Positions 1 through 12,312 of a stretch of DNA of 64,000 nucleotides are shown here, piece by piece. The position numbers and the translations under genes were made by a program. Location: NCBI GenBank assembly GCA_027625915.1, contig JANTQA010000023.1, forward strand, positions 14,508,001 to 14,572,000, given 5' to 3'. This DNA comes from Anaeramoeba flamelloides (taxonomy: Eukaryota; Metamonada; Anaeramoebidae). The stretch's first letter is position 1; every line of letters starts with the position of its first letter. The notes beneath the pieces are model-generated. The model saw only the letters and a program-made list of their open reading frames with translations, made no database searches and was not told where the DNA came from.

Positions 1-1500
1 ATAATGTTATTTATGAAGTTGCTTGGAAATTTGATGATTTTAAGATATTTTTTTAATTTTCAGTTTTATTTCACTTTCATAATTTTGCTTTTCCTGAGAC
101 TGACTTGATATGAGTATCATTGTAGTTTTTCGAGTTCTCTTCTTTTCTTGTATTTTCACATTCAATTTTTTCTATTAAATCCATTTTTAAAAACTTTCGC
201 ATGATTATTTGGGTCCAGGTGTTTTTTTTTTTTTTCGTGTAATTAAAGTTCCTTTGGCGAATGTATGTGGGGAAGGATCAGTATTATTTCATGCTTGATG
301 GTTTAGGCGGTGTCAATAATTTTTGAATACCAATTAGATATTTCAGTAAGTTCTTTGAAGAATCATATATTCATTCTGGTTATGTTGATTAATTTCTCTT
401 ACAAAGGTAAGTAATAATCGCCATTTCAAAATTTGTGACTTTCTTGAAATGATAAATTGAAACAAAACAATATATCTGGCGTTATTTTAGTGAATTCATA
501 TAAATATACTGATTATAATTCTTGGTGGGTGATATTTTAAATGTCAACTTGAGAGAATTATAATAAGTGTATTTGGAAGAAATGAGCAAAATTGCGAGGG
601 TTATTATTTGAAACCGGTTAGTGAATACCAATAATTAAAATAAAATGTAAAACAAAAAAAAAAAAAAAACAAATCTATTTCCAATATTATTCTCGAGGGG
701 AAATAACAAAAAAAGTAAAAAATTCTACCAATTTTTTTTAATAATTTTGAAATTTTTTTGATCATATAGAATTTCCCACATTCAACTTTAAATTAGCAAA
801 CTCAAACAAATTAGCCGATTTGATCTAGAAATTTTCAATTGTTTATTTTTTCTTTTATTGTTTATTAAAAACATTCAAATTGGTTGAGCCAGATGATTAA
901 AATACTCTTTTAATTTTCTTTTTCTTTTTGAAAATTGGTATAAGTTGTTATACTTGATCTACATAAAATTTATTAATTTTGGTTTATCACACAATCCTTC
1001 TAATTTTGATAATTAGAACCACTTCCATTATACGAGATGGTTAATCTGAATAACAAAAAATAATAATTTAAAGTTTGAAAATAACCTAAATTGAAAGGGT
1101 AAACGAGTGGTAAGTGTTTGATATAAAGTATAAGTTAAGTAAGTCATCTATGTATATATTATATTTTTTTTTATTTTTTTTAGACTAGTCCAGAAGAAAA
1201 TGATAACTGGATTATTAGTTAAATTTTTTCTAATTTGATCATGATTTTTGACTATTTTTGTTTTTAATGATAGAAATATACGACGTTAATATGTTATTGA
1301 ATTATGTTTTATTGTTGATTTTTTGATCATTTAGAGTATAGATCTTCAAAAAAGGAAAGAAAGAAAGAAATATAATTTGAAGTTTAGGCAGGTGGTTTAC
1401 TGAATGTGTGATGGTTATTTTGATAACCTTATATTAAATATTTAATCAATGAATTAATTCAGGAATGGGTAAGGTTGAAAATTATAATGGTGTAAAACTT
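1..1500. other. AT-rich window edge without a secure gene
   Basis: Mostly A/T runs. Bases 3-56 read as a short open frame on the plus strand (NVIYEVAWKFDDFK then a TAA stop) that could be the tail of a gene lying left of the window, but it is too short to support. Around 240-330 GC content rises and another short plus-strand frame (RMYVGKDQYYFMLDGLGG) ends in TGA. Nothing else recognisable. Confidence 0.4.
77..202 (-). CDS. possible small ORF or exon, 41 codons
   Basis: An ATG-initiated minus-strand frame reads MRKFLKMDLIEKIECENTRK and continues with a charged, low-bias composition to a TGA stop. Chance frames of this length are common in such AT-rich DNA, and the firm genes here stop with TAA, so this is weak. 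It has no recognised domain. It could be an exon of a larger gene whose other parts I cannot see. Confidence 0.18.
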   Translation of the reverse strand: MRKFLKMDLIEKIECENTRKEENSKNYNDTHIKSVSGKAKL

Positions 1501-1506
1501 AATCTG

Positions 1507-1511
<5 letters not shown>

Positions 1512-1545
<34 letters not shown>
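1512..1545. repeat. (TA)n microsatellite
   Basis: Uninterrupted TA dinucleotide run of about 17 units, directly abutting the end of a decayed F-family element. Confidence 0.95.
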
Positions 1546-1548
<3 letters not shown>

Positions 1549-1550
<2 letters not shown>

Positions 1551-1760
1551 ACTCTTTTTCGGCCAAAGTGGCCCAGTTTCATTGAAGAAATAGAACACAT
1601 TTCATGAGTTTAATTCATTATTCTTTTCAAACTAAATTTTCAATTTTTAGATCTGAATCATTTTTTCTCATTTTGTATTTTTTTTTTTTTTTTTGTATTT
1701 TGCTATTTGCTTCTTTTTTTTTTACTTTTTGCTTTTTTTTCTTCTTTTCTTTTTTATTTT
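1549..1760 (-). mobile_element. F-family DNA element, fragment
   Basis: Begins with AAACTCTTTTTCGGCCAAAG, the terminal sequence seen at the ends of the better copies at 7283-7980, 19124-19667 and 57142-57672. The inner sequence still matches (a short AAT/CATTTTTTC block near 1650), then dissolves into T runs. The other end was not found. Confidence 0.5.
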
Positions 1761-2127
1761 TTTTTTAAAAATTAAATTTGAAAAAAAAATGTTTGAAGAC
1801 CCTTATTAACATTATAAAAGGTTAGAGTTTGTATGTTCTGCTAAAATTCATACATTTACAAGTAAAAAATCGTATTGTCAGCAATTTGAATATCCTAAGG
1901 AAATTGGGAAATTTGTACAAGACCTTTCAATAAATGTGGCCCAAAAAAATTTTTAACATTTTTTTTTTTTTGAAATTTATGATTTGTTCAGGCTTTTCTT
2001 ATATGATTATCGACTCTTATATGAAGATTATTATTTCTAGGACTTCTAAACAATCTAATTTTGGTTGATTCTGATAAAAATAAAGTGACTTTTTCATTTT
2101 TTGCTAGCCCCTTTTAGAGAAATGGTG

Positions 2128-2130
<3 letters not shown>

Positions 2131-2176
<46 letters not shown>
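2131..2176. repeat. (TA)n microsatellite
   Basis: Uninterrupted run of about 23 TA units. Confidence 0.95.
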
Positions 2177-2178
<2 letters not shown>

Positions 2179-2519
2179 TTTTTGTCAATGTTTTATATTG
2201 ATTAACTCTTCTGGTATTTCAATACAATGTATTTAATAACTTCAACTGGTTATCATTTTTTGGATTCTTCTATTTTTATTTCTTTTTGGATTCAGAATTG
2301 TCGGCAAATCCCATGATAAAAAGTAAAAGACTAGAATAAACAATAGAAAGTACAAAGGGTTAACTCTTTATTGTAAAAGTCTTTTTGTTAAAGCCCAAAT
2401 GATAATGAATTGAAAAAAAAATATTCATGGAATTATTAACAGAACAGAAAAATATTCACTACATTATACAAGAAAGTAAAAAGAATACCAAGGAATACAG
2501 CCAGGTTCCCAAAATCACA

Positions 2520-3115
2520 CCTATTTTTTAATTTTTTCTCTGATTCCAATGAAACATCTAATTCATTTCCCAATAGTATACCGAAGTTAAAATCAATTTT
2601 GAATGTAAATCCGTTATTCTTTGGAGTGATTTTAAATTATATATGTAATTTATTTCAAATTTTTTTGTAATTGTACAAAATTTTTTCAAATTTCTTGTTT
2701 TTTTTTATTTACGGAACTAATCCCTATTGTTTTTTTTATGACCAATTGTTAAATAAGAATTTCTTATCTAGAAATATGTCTAATTTTGAAAATAAATAGT
2801 GGTTTTTAAATCAAAGTAATTGGCAATAAATTTTCTCAATCTCTATTAAATTGAGGTAAAAAAATTTTAATAAAGATTAGTCCCTTAATAATTTTTCAAA
2901 TAAACTTGGATTTTTTCGAAAAATTTTTACTATGATCCTTCATTTTAATATATTATTTTTTGAATAAAAGAACTTTAAAATAACCAATACTAAATTTACT
3001 TAATTGTTTATTATCTGGTGTACTGAAATCGTTTTAAATGAATAAGGTCTTCTCTAAATAAGAACCCACATTTTTATATTTTAAAATCATGATTTTACTT
3101 TTCTGCATAAATTAT
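2520..3115 (+). mobile_element. Tc-A family element, old diverged copy
   Basis: Parts of the Tc-A interior are readable in order: an AATAGTATACC block near 2573, AAAATCAATTTTGAA near 2590, the ATGATCCTTC block near 2932, and the AAGGTCTTCTCTA block near 3044. The ends are too decayed to place. It is the most diverged of the six copies I could find, so probably the oldest. Confidence 0.5.
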
Positions 3116-3437
3116 TTTAAAAATGAAAAACCAAAAAAATTACATACAAATTATAAAACAAACCGAACCCGTACCCCAAAACAGAAAATATACTTCTTTT
3201 TTGACTCATTGAAACTTATAAGAAATTACAAAAGAAAAATGAAGTGAAAATTCTTTTCATTTTGACCATCTAAAAAAATCTTTAAAATTTCACCATAATT
3301 TCCGACTTATTTCTGAGTTGGTTGAAGAAATAACTTGAAAAAACTTTTACAAAGTACTTTGTTTAATCACTTTAGATTTTTAGATCCTTAATTCTTCTTA
3401 TTTTTATTAAAATCTAAAAAAAAAAAAAAAAAGTCAT

Positions 3438-3580
3438 AACCTGTTTCTCTTAATTTAAGTGAATTACTGAAACCAAGAACACTGACCCCCACCGAAAAGG
3501 CCATTTGGATTGATCATCCAAAGACCCTAATTCTAACTTGGAATGGAAAAAAGAATAAAAAGAAAATCTTTTTTTTGAAT
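3438..3580 (+). CDS. possible isolated exon upstream of ras
   Basis: A plus-strand open frame reads LSELLKPRTLTPTEKAIWID and then HPKTLILTWNGKKN. It has a balanced amino acid mix and higher GC than its surroundings, and a pyrimidine-rich acceptor (TTTCTCTTAATTTAAG) lies near its start. It ends in TGA about 380 bp before the Ras start codon. The opposite strand is also open here, so the coding strand is uncertain. No family recognised. Confidence 0.25.
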
Positions 3581-3961
3581 CTTTGATGAACAATTTAAAC
3601 AAAAATTTTGAAAACAAAAAAAAAATAGATTTAGTCTTTTTTTTCATTTGGAAAAAAAAAAACAAAATTTTAAATTTTAAAGTCCATAAAATAAATTTTA
3701 ACCTTATTAGATTTTTTAACTTTAACAAAAACTCTTTTTATCTCAAGAGTGTTCAAGATTTGTGAAGTTTGTTTTTCAGTATTCAAAAAAATATTCCAAA
3801 CTAAACGAGTTAGAAAATGGTTTATATCCAAAGTTATTCAAGTGTGTTTAGTTTCTGTTTTTTTTTTATGAGTTTGAGTGTGAACTTAAATTTGTAAAAC
3901 AACAAAAAATCTTATCACTTTTTCATTTTTTATTATTAACAAAAATTTTATTATTTTTTAA

Positions 3962-4568
3962 ATGACCGAAGAAAGGCATAGACTTGTAATTGTTGGTGGT
4001 GGTTCTGGTAAATATACACCATTTTTTTTTGTTCTTTTTTCAAGGCTTCCCAGCCAAAGCATTTTTTACAAAACTTTCTATTGATCGCCAATTAACGTTA
4101 ATTCACATCAAAAAAAAAAAAAAAAAAAAAAATTGCCTACTTTTGTAGTTGGAAAATCTTGTTTGGTTATTAGGTATTTACAGGGGAAATTTATTGAGGA
4201 CTATGGTTTGTTTTTTTTTAAATTTCTTGATTTTTATGAAAAAAAACTTTTAACAAAAAAAATTTTTTTTAACAACTTTTTTATCCTAAAAAAATCCTTG
4301 ACACCAACCTTTAATTACACTCCTTAAAACGAAACTCAAAAGATCCAACAATCGAAGAAAATTACAGAAAAATGGTTATTGTTGATGACAAAGCGTGTAT
4401 GCTTGAAATTCTTGACACAGCTGGTCAAGAAGAATATAGAACAGTTAGAGATAAGGTACTAATCAAACTTTTTAATTTTTTTGAGTTAAACTTTTTGAAA
4501 GGATCGGATTTTTATTAAATTTTTTCTTTCCTCTGAGGCTCTTAAAATTCACCTTCGCTTTTTTCTTC

Positions 4569-4599
<31 letters not shown>

Positions 4600-4782
4600 G
4601 ATGTTGTGATGTGAAAAAACGATCAAACCATAATAGTACCTTAAAGAAGGAGAAGGATTTCTTGTAGTATTTAGTGTAATTTCACAATCAAGTCTTCAAG
4701 AAGCACGTGAATTCCACACTGCAATTAGACAAGCCAAAAATGCAGGTGACACACCTACAGTTACCCTTGGAAACAAAGCAGG

Positions 4783-4819
<37 letters not shown>

Positions 4820-5414
4820 CAATTTGCAATTAATTTTCAAAAGATCTTGATTTTCTTTTTTTATTCCCGAAAACAAGAAAAATTTTCAAGGTCTCTTTTT
4901 TGTCAAACATCAAGAATACAAAACTAACCAAACAATTCTTAATTCAATTCTTTCAAAATAACTTTCATTATTTTTTGAATTTGCACGACATTTCGTTAAT
5001 TAACAAACAACATTAAAAAAATTAAAAAAGATCTTACTGATGAAAGACAAATCGAAGGTGAAACAGGTGAAGAATTAGCTAAAGAATTCTCAAGCAAATA
5101 CTTTGATACGTAAGTTTTTTTCTTTTCTTTTCTATTTTTAATTTTTTCGAATTTTTCTTTTTGATTTATTTTTTTTATTAATTCCAAAAATCCTTTTTTA
5201 ATTACAAAAATCCTTATTGGATTTCTTTTTTGATTATTTCTAAATCTAAAGATCTGCACTCACTGGTTTAAATGTTACCGAAGCTTTTGAGGGGCTCGTA
5301 AGAATCTTAAGAACCTGGAAAAAAAAGAAACTTGAACCAGAAGAAACCAAGGAAGGAGGAAATACCAAGAAAAAACCAGCAAAAAAGAAAGGTGGTATTT
5401 GTAACTTATTATAA
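3962..5414 (+). CDS. Ras-family small GTPase, six exons, 200 aa
   Basis: Membrane-anchored GTP/GDP switch of the Ras family. My splice model is exons 3962-4007, 4149-4205, 4343-4455, 4637-4781, 5031-5109 and 5252-5414, all with GT-AG borders and matching phases. The spliced product shows every G box: P-loop GGGSVGKS (about residues 11-18), effector loop YDPTIEENY, switch [10 protein letters not shown] and NKAD. The C terminus is a Lys-rich stretch ending in CNLL, a CaaX box whose final Leu favours geranylgeranylation. The usual SAK motif reads SAL, an uncommon change in the guanine-binding loop. Length fits Ras (about 190-200 aa). Introns of 137-249 bp carry long A or T runs. Ras rather than Rab, Rho or Rap is inferred from the effector and switch sequences; the exact orthologue is not assignable by eye. 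Confidence 0.95.
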
Positions 5415-6389
5415 TCTATTTAAAAGTTGGTTCAACCAAAGAAAACTACAAAAACTTTTTTATAACCTTTTGAAATTTATGATTAAATTCAATTAATTTT
5501 TATCTTATTTTGAAAAATAAAATAAAATAAGAAACTAAAGTCTTTTAGTAATTATTTCTTTTTTGATTTTTTTTTTTTATTTTTCATTGATAATTTTAGA
5601 ATCGTACATTTTTAAAGAAAACAACAATAAAAGGGATTTTTCATTTTGGCGCTTTAATACAAACAACTTTTATTGTAAGAAAATCCCCACTTTTTAAATG
5701 ATATTATTTTTCAATTCAAAAATGAAATATTTTATTTCAATTTCAGAAATTTATTAAATGATTAAATATAAGGTAACATTTTACGTTTGTACGGAATAGT
5801 GATATCAAAAACTTAAAACCCTTTGTAATAATTTGATTTCCATTGGCTGTTTGCCCATTTGATTGCTGTTTACACTCTTTTCACAAAAATTCATAACTTT
5901 TGATCAATCTAATTGTGATATATCTAACTACCGTTACAGTTATCCCAATAATCTTCTCAAAATAATCTACATCCAACAAAATTACTAAAAAAAAAATAGT
6001 TTTTTTAGATCGTGTTCCAATTGAAAATATTTTTTACAAATCTCATTGTGCTTTGCAGTGAGGTGGATTTTGCTGTTATTTTGTAAAGAATTTGTTCAGA
6101 GTAGGATTATGTGGGAAATACAGTGCATTATAAGGGGGAATATTTACTGACATTCAAAACAATGAAAACGAATAGTACCCCCAGCTTAGCAAAATGAGAA
6201 ACCATATTTAATTTTTCTTGGAAGGTGAATTCTTTTTCTCGTTTTTTTAAAAATTGATTAGTTTTACTAATTTTTTTAAACTATTTTTCTTCTGAAGGTA
6301 TTGAAAAAATATTCCAAATATGAATTATTTTTTATAATTGAACTTTGAAGAATAAATAAGAAATAAATAGAATAATACACATTGGAAAA
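5415..6389. other. non-coding spacer downstream of ras
   Basis: AT-rich. A somewhat GC-richer patch at 6050-6200 has no long open frame on either strand. No gene or defined repeat seen. Confidence 0.5.
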
Positions 6390-6945
6390 TAAACTAAAAT
6401 TTAAAATTTCCCACACAGTTAAAACAATCAAATTAATCACAATAATTCAATTTCACCCAAATTGGGTTTAATTTTGATTTTTTTAAAATATATAAAATCA
6501 TTGTTTCATCTTTTGGTTTTTATTTTCATTTCATTTTTAGAATTAAATAACTTGTTTCTGGCAAATCAAATTTTTTTTCAACAACTGATATTATGTTAAA
6601 GTTGAGTAGTTCAAAATAGAATATCTCAAAAAAAATAGTTGATAGCCGCTAACCATTTGATCGATCAATATTCCAAATAGAATTTTCAAAAATATTTATC
6701 AATATATATTTTTTTTTCTCACCTCCAAAATCTTTAACACAATCTTGATGTATTAGAATTGATAATTATTTATTTTTTTTGTTTTGCCAGTATTACAATT
6801 TATAAACTATTGTTATTTTTTTCAATTAGCGAATGGTTCTAATTTGCTATTTCTTCGAGAATTGATTAAATAAGATTTTTTTTTCAAAAAATTGAATTTT
6901 GCTGTGTTGAAAATTTTGAATTGGGGTTTAGTTGAAATACATGTG
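6390..6945 (+). repeat. G-family dispersed repeat, copy 1
   Basis: Shares an ordered series of blocks with 22441-22996: a CACACAGTTAAAACA block, a GTTGAGT block, a CATTTGATC block, then AATAATTATTTATTTTTTTG and a block around GCRAATGGTTCT. Further copies lie at 13195-13545, 17240-17600 and 60290-60552. No coding capacity is evident. Class unknown. Confidence 0.6.
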
Positions 6946-7282
6946 AAGTAACATAATAAGTCAATATTTTTTCTTAAAAATCAAAAAACCCAAATTTTTC
7001 GTTTCTCAGCCTAGAAAAACAACAATCTTAATTTTAATCTTCTTTACAGATAAAAAAAAATTCCTATTAAAATCAAGAGACTTTTTCTCAAACCATTTTT
7101 GCACTTTCAATAACCTACCAATAACATTTTTTTTTACTCAGTTACTCTAGATCTTGTGATAATAATAAAAAAAAAATCAACAATAATTATGCACAGTAAA
7201 AAAATTGAAAAATAGAAAATAAATTAAAAATGAGTAATAAGGATTTCAATTTTGGAATTATCTGAAGATATTTTTATCTTCT

Positions 7283-7980
7283 AAACTCTGTTTCAGTCAA
7301 CGGGGACCAACGTTTTTTTTTCAAATATCAATTATTTTATATAATTGACCTCTGAAGAACAGATAAGAAATTAACAGAATAATACACATCAAATAATTAT
7401 TGATATATGTCTGGAAGAAAAGTAATTAATCAATAGATTTTCTTAAAAATTGAAAAACTCAAATTCTTATGGCCATATTGAGAAAAACAACACTGTTCGT
7501 TTTGAACTTCTACTGGTATTTGAATAATAAATATGAAACATTTTTCACTTCATTTTCCATACTTTTCTTTTAGAAATTAAGCCCCCAAACAAAGTTTGTT
7601 GGTATTTGTGGTCTCTATTTGAAAAAGGAAATGAAAATGAAGTGAAAATTTTTCACATTTATTAAACAAATATCAAGATCAAAGATCAAATAGAATTCCA
7701 ATAGAAATCAATACGATTTCTCAACAATATTTACATGGATTCAATGACCTTAGAATAACACATTTTTACCAAGTGACTATTGATCTTGTAATAAAAAAAT
7801 TTTTTGCAACTGAATGAAGTTTTAAAAAAAAAATAGAAAAAAAAAAAACAAAAATAAGAAAAAATGATTTCAATTTTGAAAATTTCCAAAATAAAATTTT
7901 TCTTCTAATATCTATGCAAACCCTTTAAACACATGTATTATACCCATTAAAACTGGATCCCTTTGGCCGAAAAATAGTTT
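7283..7980 (+). mobile_element. F-family non-autonomous DNA element, copy A, carrying a T element
   Basis: Terminal inverted repeats of about 30 bp: the left starts AAACTCTGTTTCAGTCAACG and the right, read inward, starts AAACTATTTTTCGGCCAAAG. Compared with the intact copy at 19124-19667 it is longer because a T-family element sits at 7511-7676. No open frame of note, so it is non-autonomous. The superfamily is not assignable because no target duplication could be fixed. Confidence 0.75.
7511..7676 (+). mobile_element. T-family MITE nested in F copy A
   Basis: Starts TACTGGTATTTGAAT and ends with a decayed inverse of it (AAACAAATATCA). It interrupts the F element: in the uninterrupted copy B the two flanks are continuous. 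About 166 bp. A second TACTGGTATTTGAAT element with a clean right end is at 49922-50095. Confidence 0.7.
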
Positions 7981-8899
7981 AATATCTATTAAAACCCTTG
8001 AAACATATGTATCTAACACATTACAACTGGACCCTTTTGACTGGAAAATCGTTTATAATTAATAATTGTTTTTTTCATAAAGTTACCTCCAACTTATTTT
8101 TATAAAAATCAAGTTAATAAAAAGTTTTTAGGTACAATTTGTATAATTAAATAGATTTTCGGTTTTTCTTATTATTCAAAGGAACTAAATTTTGTCAAAA
8201 TTAATATATATATAAGTAGTGTTTTATTTTTAAAATGTATTGTTAAAAAAAAAATTGTGTTTATGTTTTAAGAAAATAATACGAACTTTAAATTGAACAA
8301 TCAGACTAGCATAACGTTATTTTGAAAAATGATCCTTTTTAAAAAATCCGAATACTCTCAGATATAAATACCTGAAAAAAAATTTTTTTTTGTAACTATT
8401 CGCTTTTTATCAATATAAAAATTCTTTTTTTTTTTTTAAGAATTTTACTTTTGGTAGATAAAACACCCAATAAAATATAAAATTCAAACATTATGATACC
8501 GATATAAAATGTACTTAAAATATAAATAAAAAAACAAAGGTATTTCAAATACTCATGAAATCTAAACCCAAAAAGCAGTAATTATTTCAATACAATTTCC
8601 CAAACAACATTTAAATCCTTTGAAACATTCTAATAAAATAAAAAAAAATATGGCTATTATACACCATAAAAATATCTAAATTAGAATTACCAAACCTTCA
8701 CAATTTTAGTAATGGTATCTAATTTGACCCCTTTCAAAAATGATATGCGAAACAAAAACTTTTGTCGAATATCCTGAACTTTTATAAGTTGAAAATATTA
8801 TAAATTGTATTTATTATCAAGAAAATGTTTTTGTGTATTAATTAATTATCTTTTAAAATCTATTTTTATCACAAATGTCTTAAAGTTAGTATTAAAAAA

Positions 8900-10460
8900 A
8901 GAGTGGCCTTTTACACATTACATACCTTAAAAGATTAGTAGGCATAAAAAATCTTCAAATAAATTTAATAGTAAATTCAAAATAATTACCCACATCTTGA
9001 AATTTCAAAAATGCTGTTAAAAATCTGGATTACTACAAAACCAAACTTACTTTTAATACTATTTTTAAAAATGAATTATTGTTTTTAAAAACTTTGATCT
9101 ATTTATCCCATTTTTTAGAAAGTTCAAAAGCAAACATATTTCTGGATTATTTAAAAAAAATAATTTTGTTAAAAGAAGGAAGAAATCCTATTATCTGTCA
9201 AAGAAGTATACAAAAATACATACAAAAAATAAAACCACTAAGTTCTAAAATTACCCAGTATAAACAATCAACTTAATTTCAAAAAAAAATCAACAATGAT
9301 TTTAAACTTAAAAAAAATATAATTTTTTTATTCAAAGAACTTTTCAAATTTATTTGTTCTTTTTGTATTGATCAAAAAAATATAAGATAAAAAGAACCAA
9401 ACAATTGAATTAAAAATTCTCACAAAATACTTTTTTAAAACCTCGAAAATTCGACTTATAATCTGAATGAAACACTTAGAAAATTGATTATTTATTAGTC
9501 AATAATTAATTACCTGATATTAATTTTTTCCAGTTGATTATTAATTACACAATGATTAAATGGATCAACCGACTTAACAATTATTGCTCAATTTTTTAAA
9601 GATTTTCAAACAAATAAAAAAAATTTAAATTAATAAATATGAATAAAAAAAAAAAAAGAATATTATCAAACAACTGATTTTAATATTGAACATTTCCTAA
9701 TTTATACTCTTAATATTTAAAAAAGAATATTACCTGAATCTATTAAATTTCTTTAAATTTAATAGATATTTGCAAATAAAATAGATAATTATTTTTCTTT
9801 AAATCTTCAAGGATTCAATATTTGATTTATTTCTATTGTATTTTTAAAATAAGATCAAATTTCCAATGTTCATTTGTGAATACAGACTCTCAGAAATTAC
9901 TCAACGCGAGGTTTCTTTGAAATAAAAATTTTTTGACAAATTTTTCCTTTTTGGAATTGGATCCAAAAATCCAACTCGAAAGGATCAACGTTCTGGAAAA
10001 AAAGTTCAACACGCTATTAAATTGGGAACATTAATAGAAGTCAGAACCTGAAAATGAAAAGTAAGATCAATTAAAAAAAGAAAAAGTAAAGGATTGAAGA
10101 CAAAATAGAGGATTCAACACAATAAAAGTTTTTTTAATATATTGATTGATATGGATTTTTCTTTGATTTAACCATTATTAAAAATTTTTTCAAAAAATTG
10201 ACTATTTCTGCGATCTCCAAAACCACATCAAAAATTTCGATACGAAAGTAGATTTAAATTGTGTTGCTTGGTTTGATTGAAAATAATATGAAAGATTATT
10301 ATTCCAAGTTAATTGGCTTCTTGTTTTTAATTGATCTTACCTTTTTTATTTTCAGGTTCTATTAAAGATTTCACAATGAAAAAGCGTGTTTGACTTTTTT
10401 TACCTCTCTTGCTTTTTTTCCACAACTTCCAGATCTTTTGACTGAAAATATAATTGGGAA
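8900..10460 (+). repeat. large dispersed repeat L, copy 1
   Basis: Collinear with 25830-27400 over more than 1 kb, with blocks such as CACATCTTGAAATT near 8991, GGAAGAAATCCTATTATCTG near 9180, GGATTCAATATTTGATTTAT near 9810 and TTTTGACTGAAAAT near 10436. It is interrupted by a D-family element at 9990-10426; copy 2 is uninterrupted there. No gene recognised inside. The two copies are clearly diverged. Confidence 0.6.
9990..10426 (+). mobile_element. D-family MITE, copy 1
   Basis: Outer inverted ends GTTCTGGAAAAAAAG (left) and, read inward from the right, GTTGTGGAAAAAAAGC. A second inner inverted pair is built from AGAACCTGAAAAT at 10043 and ATTTTCAGGTTCT near 10350. L copy 2 supplies the empty site. 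Other copies are at 42417-43318, 58257-58684 and, in expanded form, 55955-56949. Confidence 0.75.
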
Positions 10461-10604
10461 AAATGAACTTTTTTTAAAAATTTTAATTCCTTTCAGGAAA
10501 ATTCATAAATGCTGTTTACTTCTTGGGTTTAACTCTATCATTTTACAAATAATTAACCTTTTACCTTTGGGATTAAAAATGAATACGAGTTACTCATCCC
10601 TTAA

Positions 10605-10841
10605 AACCACAAAAGGAAAATCCGAATTTTGGAATATTCTTTTGTACTTTTCTTTGGTAGCAAGAAAAGAAGACTTTTATTAGATTCTTTCAAAGAAACC
10701 AATTTAATGAGTACCAAAGTATGGTGGTTTGAAGAGAGCTTTAAAATTTCTTTATATCAGAGTGACCCAAAATTTTTTCAAAGATTGATTTGTCCATTTT
10801 TCAAAAACAAAATGAAAAAAATTTTCAATCAACTTTTCTAA
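10605..10841 (+). CDS. possible uncharacterised ORF fragment
   Basis: Open frame without an early ATG. It reads FGSKKRRLLLDSFKETNLM, then KVWWFEESFKISLYQSDPK, and ends KKIFNQLF before TAA. A second frame (10390-10683, ending LVARKEDFY) overlaps it and also looks protein-like, so this may be a decayed gene with a shift between the two frames, or chance. No domain recognised. It lies just downstream of a D element and 350 bp upstream of the spliced gene at 11196. Confidence 0.25.
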   Translation, partial: NHKRKIRILEYSFVLFFGSKKRRLLLDSFKETNLMSTKVWWFEESFKISLYQSDPKFFQRLICPFFKNKMKKIFNQLF

Positions 10842-11195
10842 AAACAAAAACAATAAAATTTAAACCCAAATAATTAAAACAATAATTCAAGAACTCACAT
10901 CAAAATGGAGAACCACAAAACAAAGTGTTTTAAGTTTTCAAACAAGTAACTTTCAACAAGATAGTGAAAATCTTTAGTTTGGGTAGAAATGAAAAAAACG
11001 TTTCTTTAATTTTTTAAAAACTTCAATTTATGGAATTCCCATCAACAAATTCTTAAAAACAACCACCTTTGAGTTTAGAAATCATTTATAATGCTTATTG
11101 TTCAGAATAAACAAAAGATTGAAAATTATTCCAACATCCAGAAATTTCGTACCATTTTTTATTACTTTGTCTATATTCTTTTTTTTTTTTTTTGA

Positions 11196-12312
11196 ATGTA
11201 CTCTCCCAAAACAAACGATATTGTACCAAAGTGTCTTAAATTTGAATCAAAACGTTCGGAAAATCAATTGAGATTTTTTGAAAATTATTTTGATGAAAAC
11301 GTAAAATACGATCCTTTTCTTTTTTCTTTTTTCTTTTTTCTTTTTTCTTTTTTCTTTTATCCTTTTTTTTTTTTCTTTTGGTCTGAAAATCTATTGCTTT
11401 TAAGATTGAAATGTTTTCTTTTTCTTTTTACTTAACATACAACACTTTGACTCAAAAACCAAACCTTTCTTTTCTTACCTTTGATTTTAAAACGAAAACA
11501 AAAAGAAAATAGTTATTTTTCGAATAGCAATCAATAAACAAAATCCTTACGTTGCCTTGATCTTTTTTGATCAGAAGAAACACATTCGCAAGTTCACATC
11601 TATTAAGTCAAAAATCAAATTTCAACAGTTCCGATGGAAGTGTTCAACAATTACATGGAGTGACCTCAGAGCATTTGAAAAGAATAATTTAATTGAAAGA
11701 GAATATGCAAATGATAAACTCTTTTTGCCTTCTATTCCAAACGAAATTGTGAAAAATGACATCTTTATATATTTTCGACAAAATGTAAAAAAAGATCTCA
11801 TCCTTTGTCTTTTTTCCTTTTTCCTTTTTCCTTTTTCTTGAATCCCTTTTTAAACATTTCATGACTTTTCTCAACAAAAAAAAATCAATTCTTAATTTTT
11901 CTCATTAAATTCTTTTGTTTTTTTTTTTGAAAAATATTTACAATAGAATCTTCCAGGATTTGTAAACAAAAGAAAATCATTTCGTTCTGGTTTCTGGGCG
12001 GGTGAAGTTAAACTAAAAAACCAGAAAATTTATGAATTTTTTTTTAATAATTACCCTTTTATTTGGATAAAAGGACGAAAAATTCAAATCAAAAGAGGAT
12101 CTCATTATCCCTTCCAAGATTTCGAAAAAAACAAATTAAAATTGTTAAACGTTCCAAATAACTTGAAGGAGAAGGCTATTAAGAAATATTTCAAAAAGAA
12201 GGTATTCTTTTCCCTTTTTTTATATTATAAACATTCAAAAAATTATTTAATGAAAATTCTTTTCTCAAAATCCCATCATTTTTCAATTAAGAAACGAACA
12301 TGTCTCTTTTAA
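11196..12312 (+). CDS. uncharacterised spliced gene, about 196 aa
   Basis: Predicted from four open segments that join with GT-AG introns, all in phase 0: 11196-11300, 11575-11784, 11947-12201 and 12292-12312 (TAA). The first exon opens with ATG and reads MYSPKTNDIVPKCLKFESKR. The second contains RWKCSTITWSDLRAFEKN and LPSIPNEIVKNDIF. The third contains SGFWAGEVKLKNQKIYEF and PFIWIKGRKIQIKRGSHYPF. The mix of Trp, Pro, Gly and charged residues is unlike translated non-coding DNA here. I recognise no family. Downstream, 12300-12467 and 12482-12646 hold further open frames in other phases (the second reads FLGVSWIFIEDWIVP), so the 3' end may be longer than modelled, or the gene may be decaying. 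Intron 1 contains a CTTTTT repeat. Confidence 0.45.

Noticed and set aside
9079-9276. ORF of 65 codons inside repeat L copy 1
   Set aside because: The aligned part of L copy 2 (25909-26112) is open in a different, unrelated sequence; no protein-level conservation, so chance.
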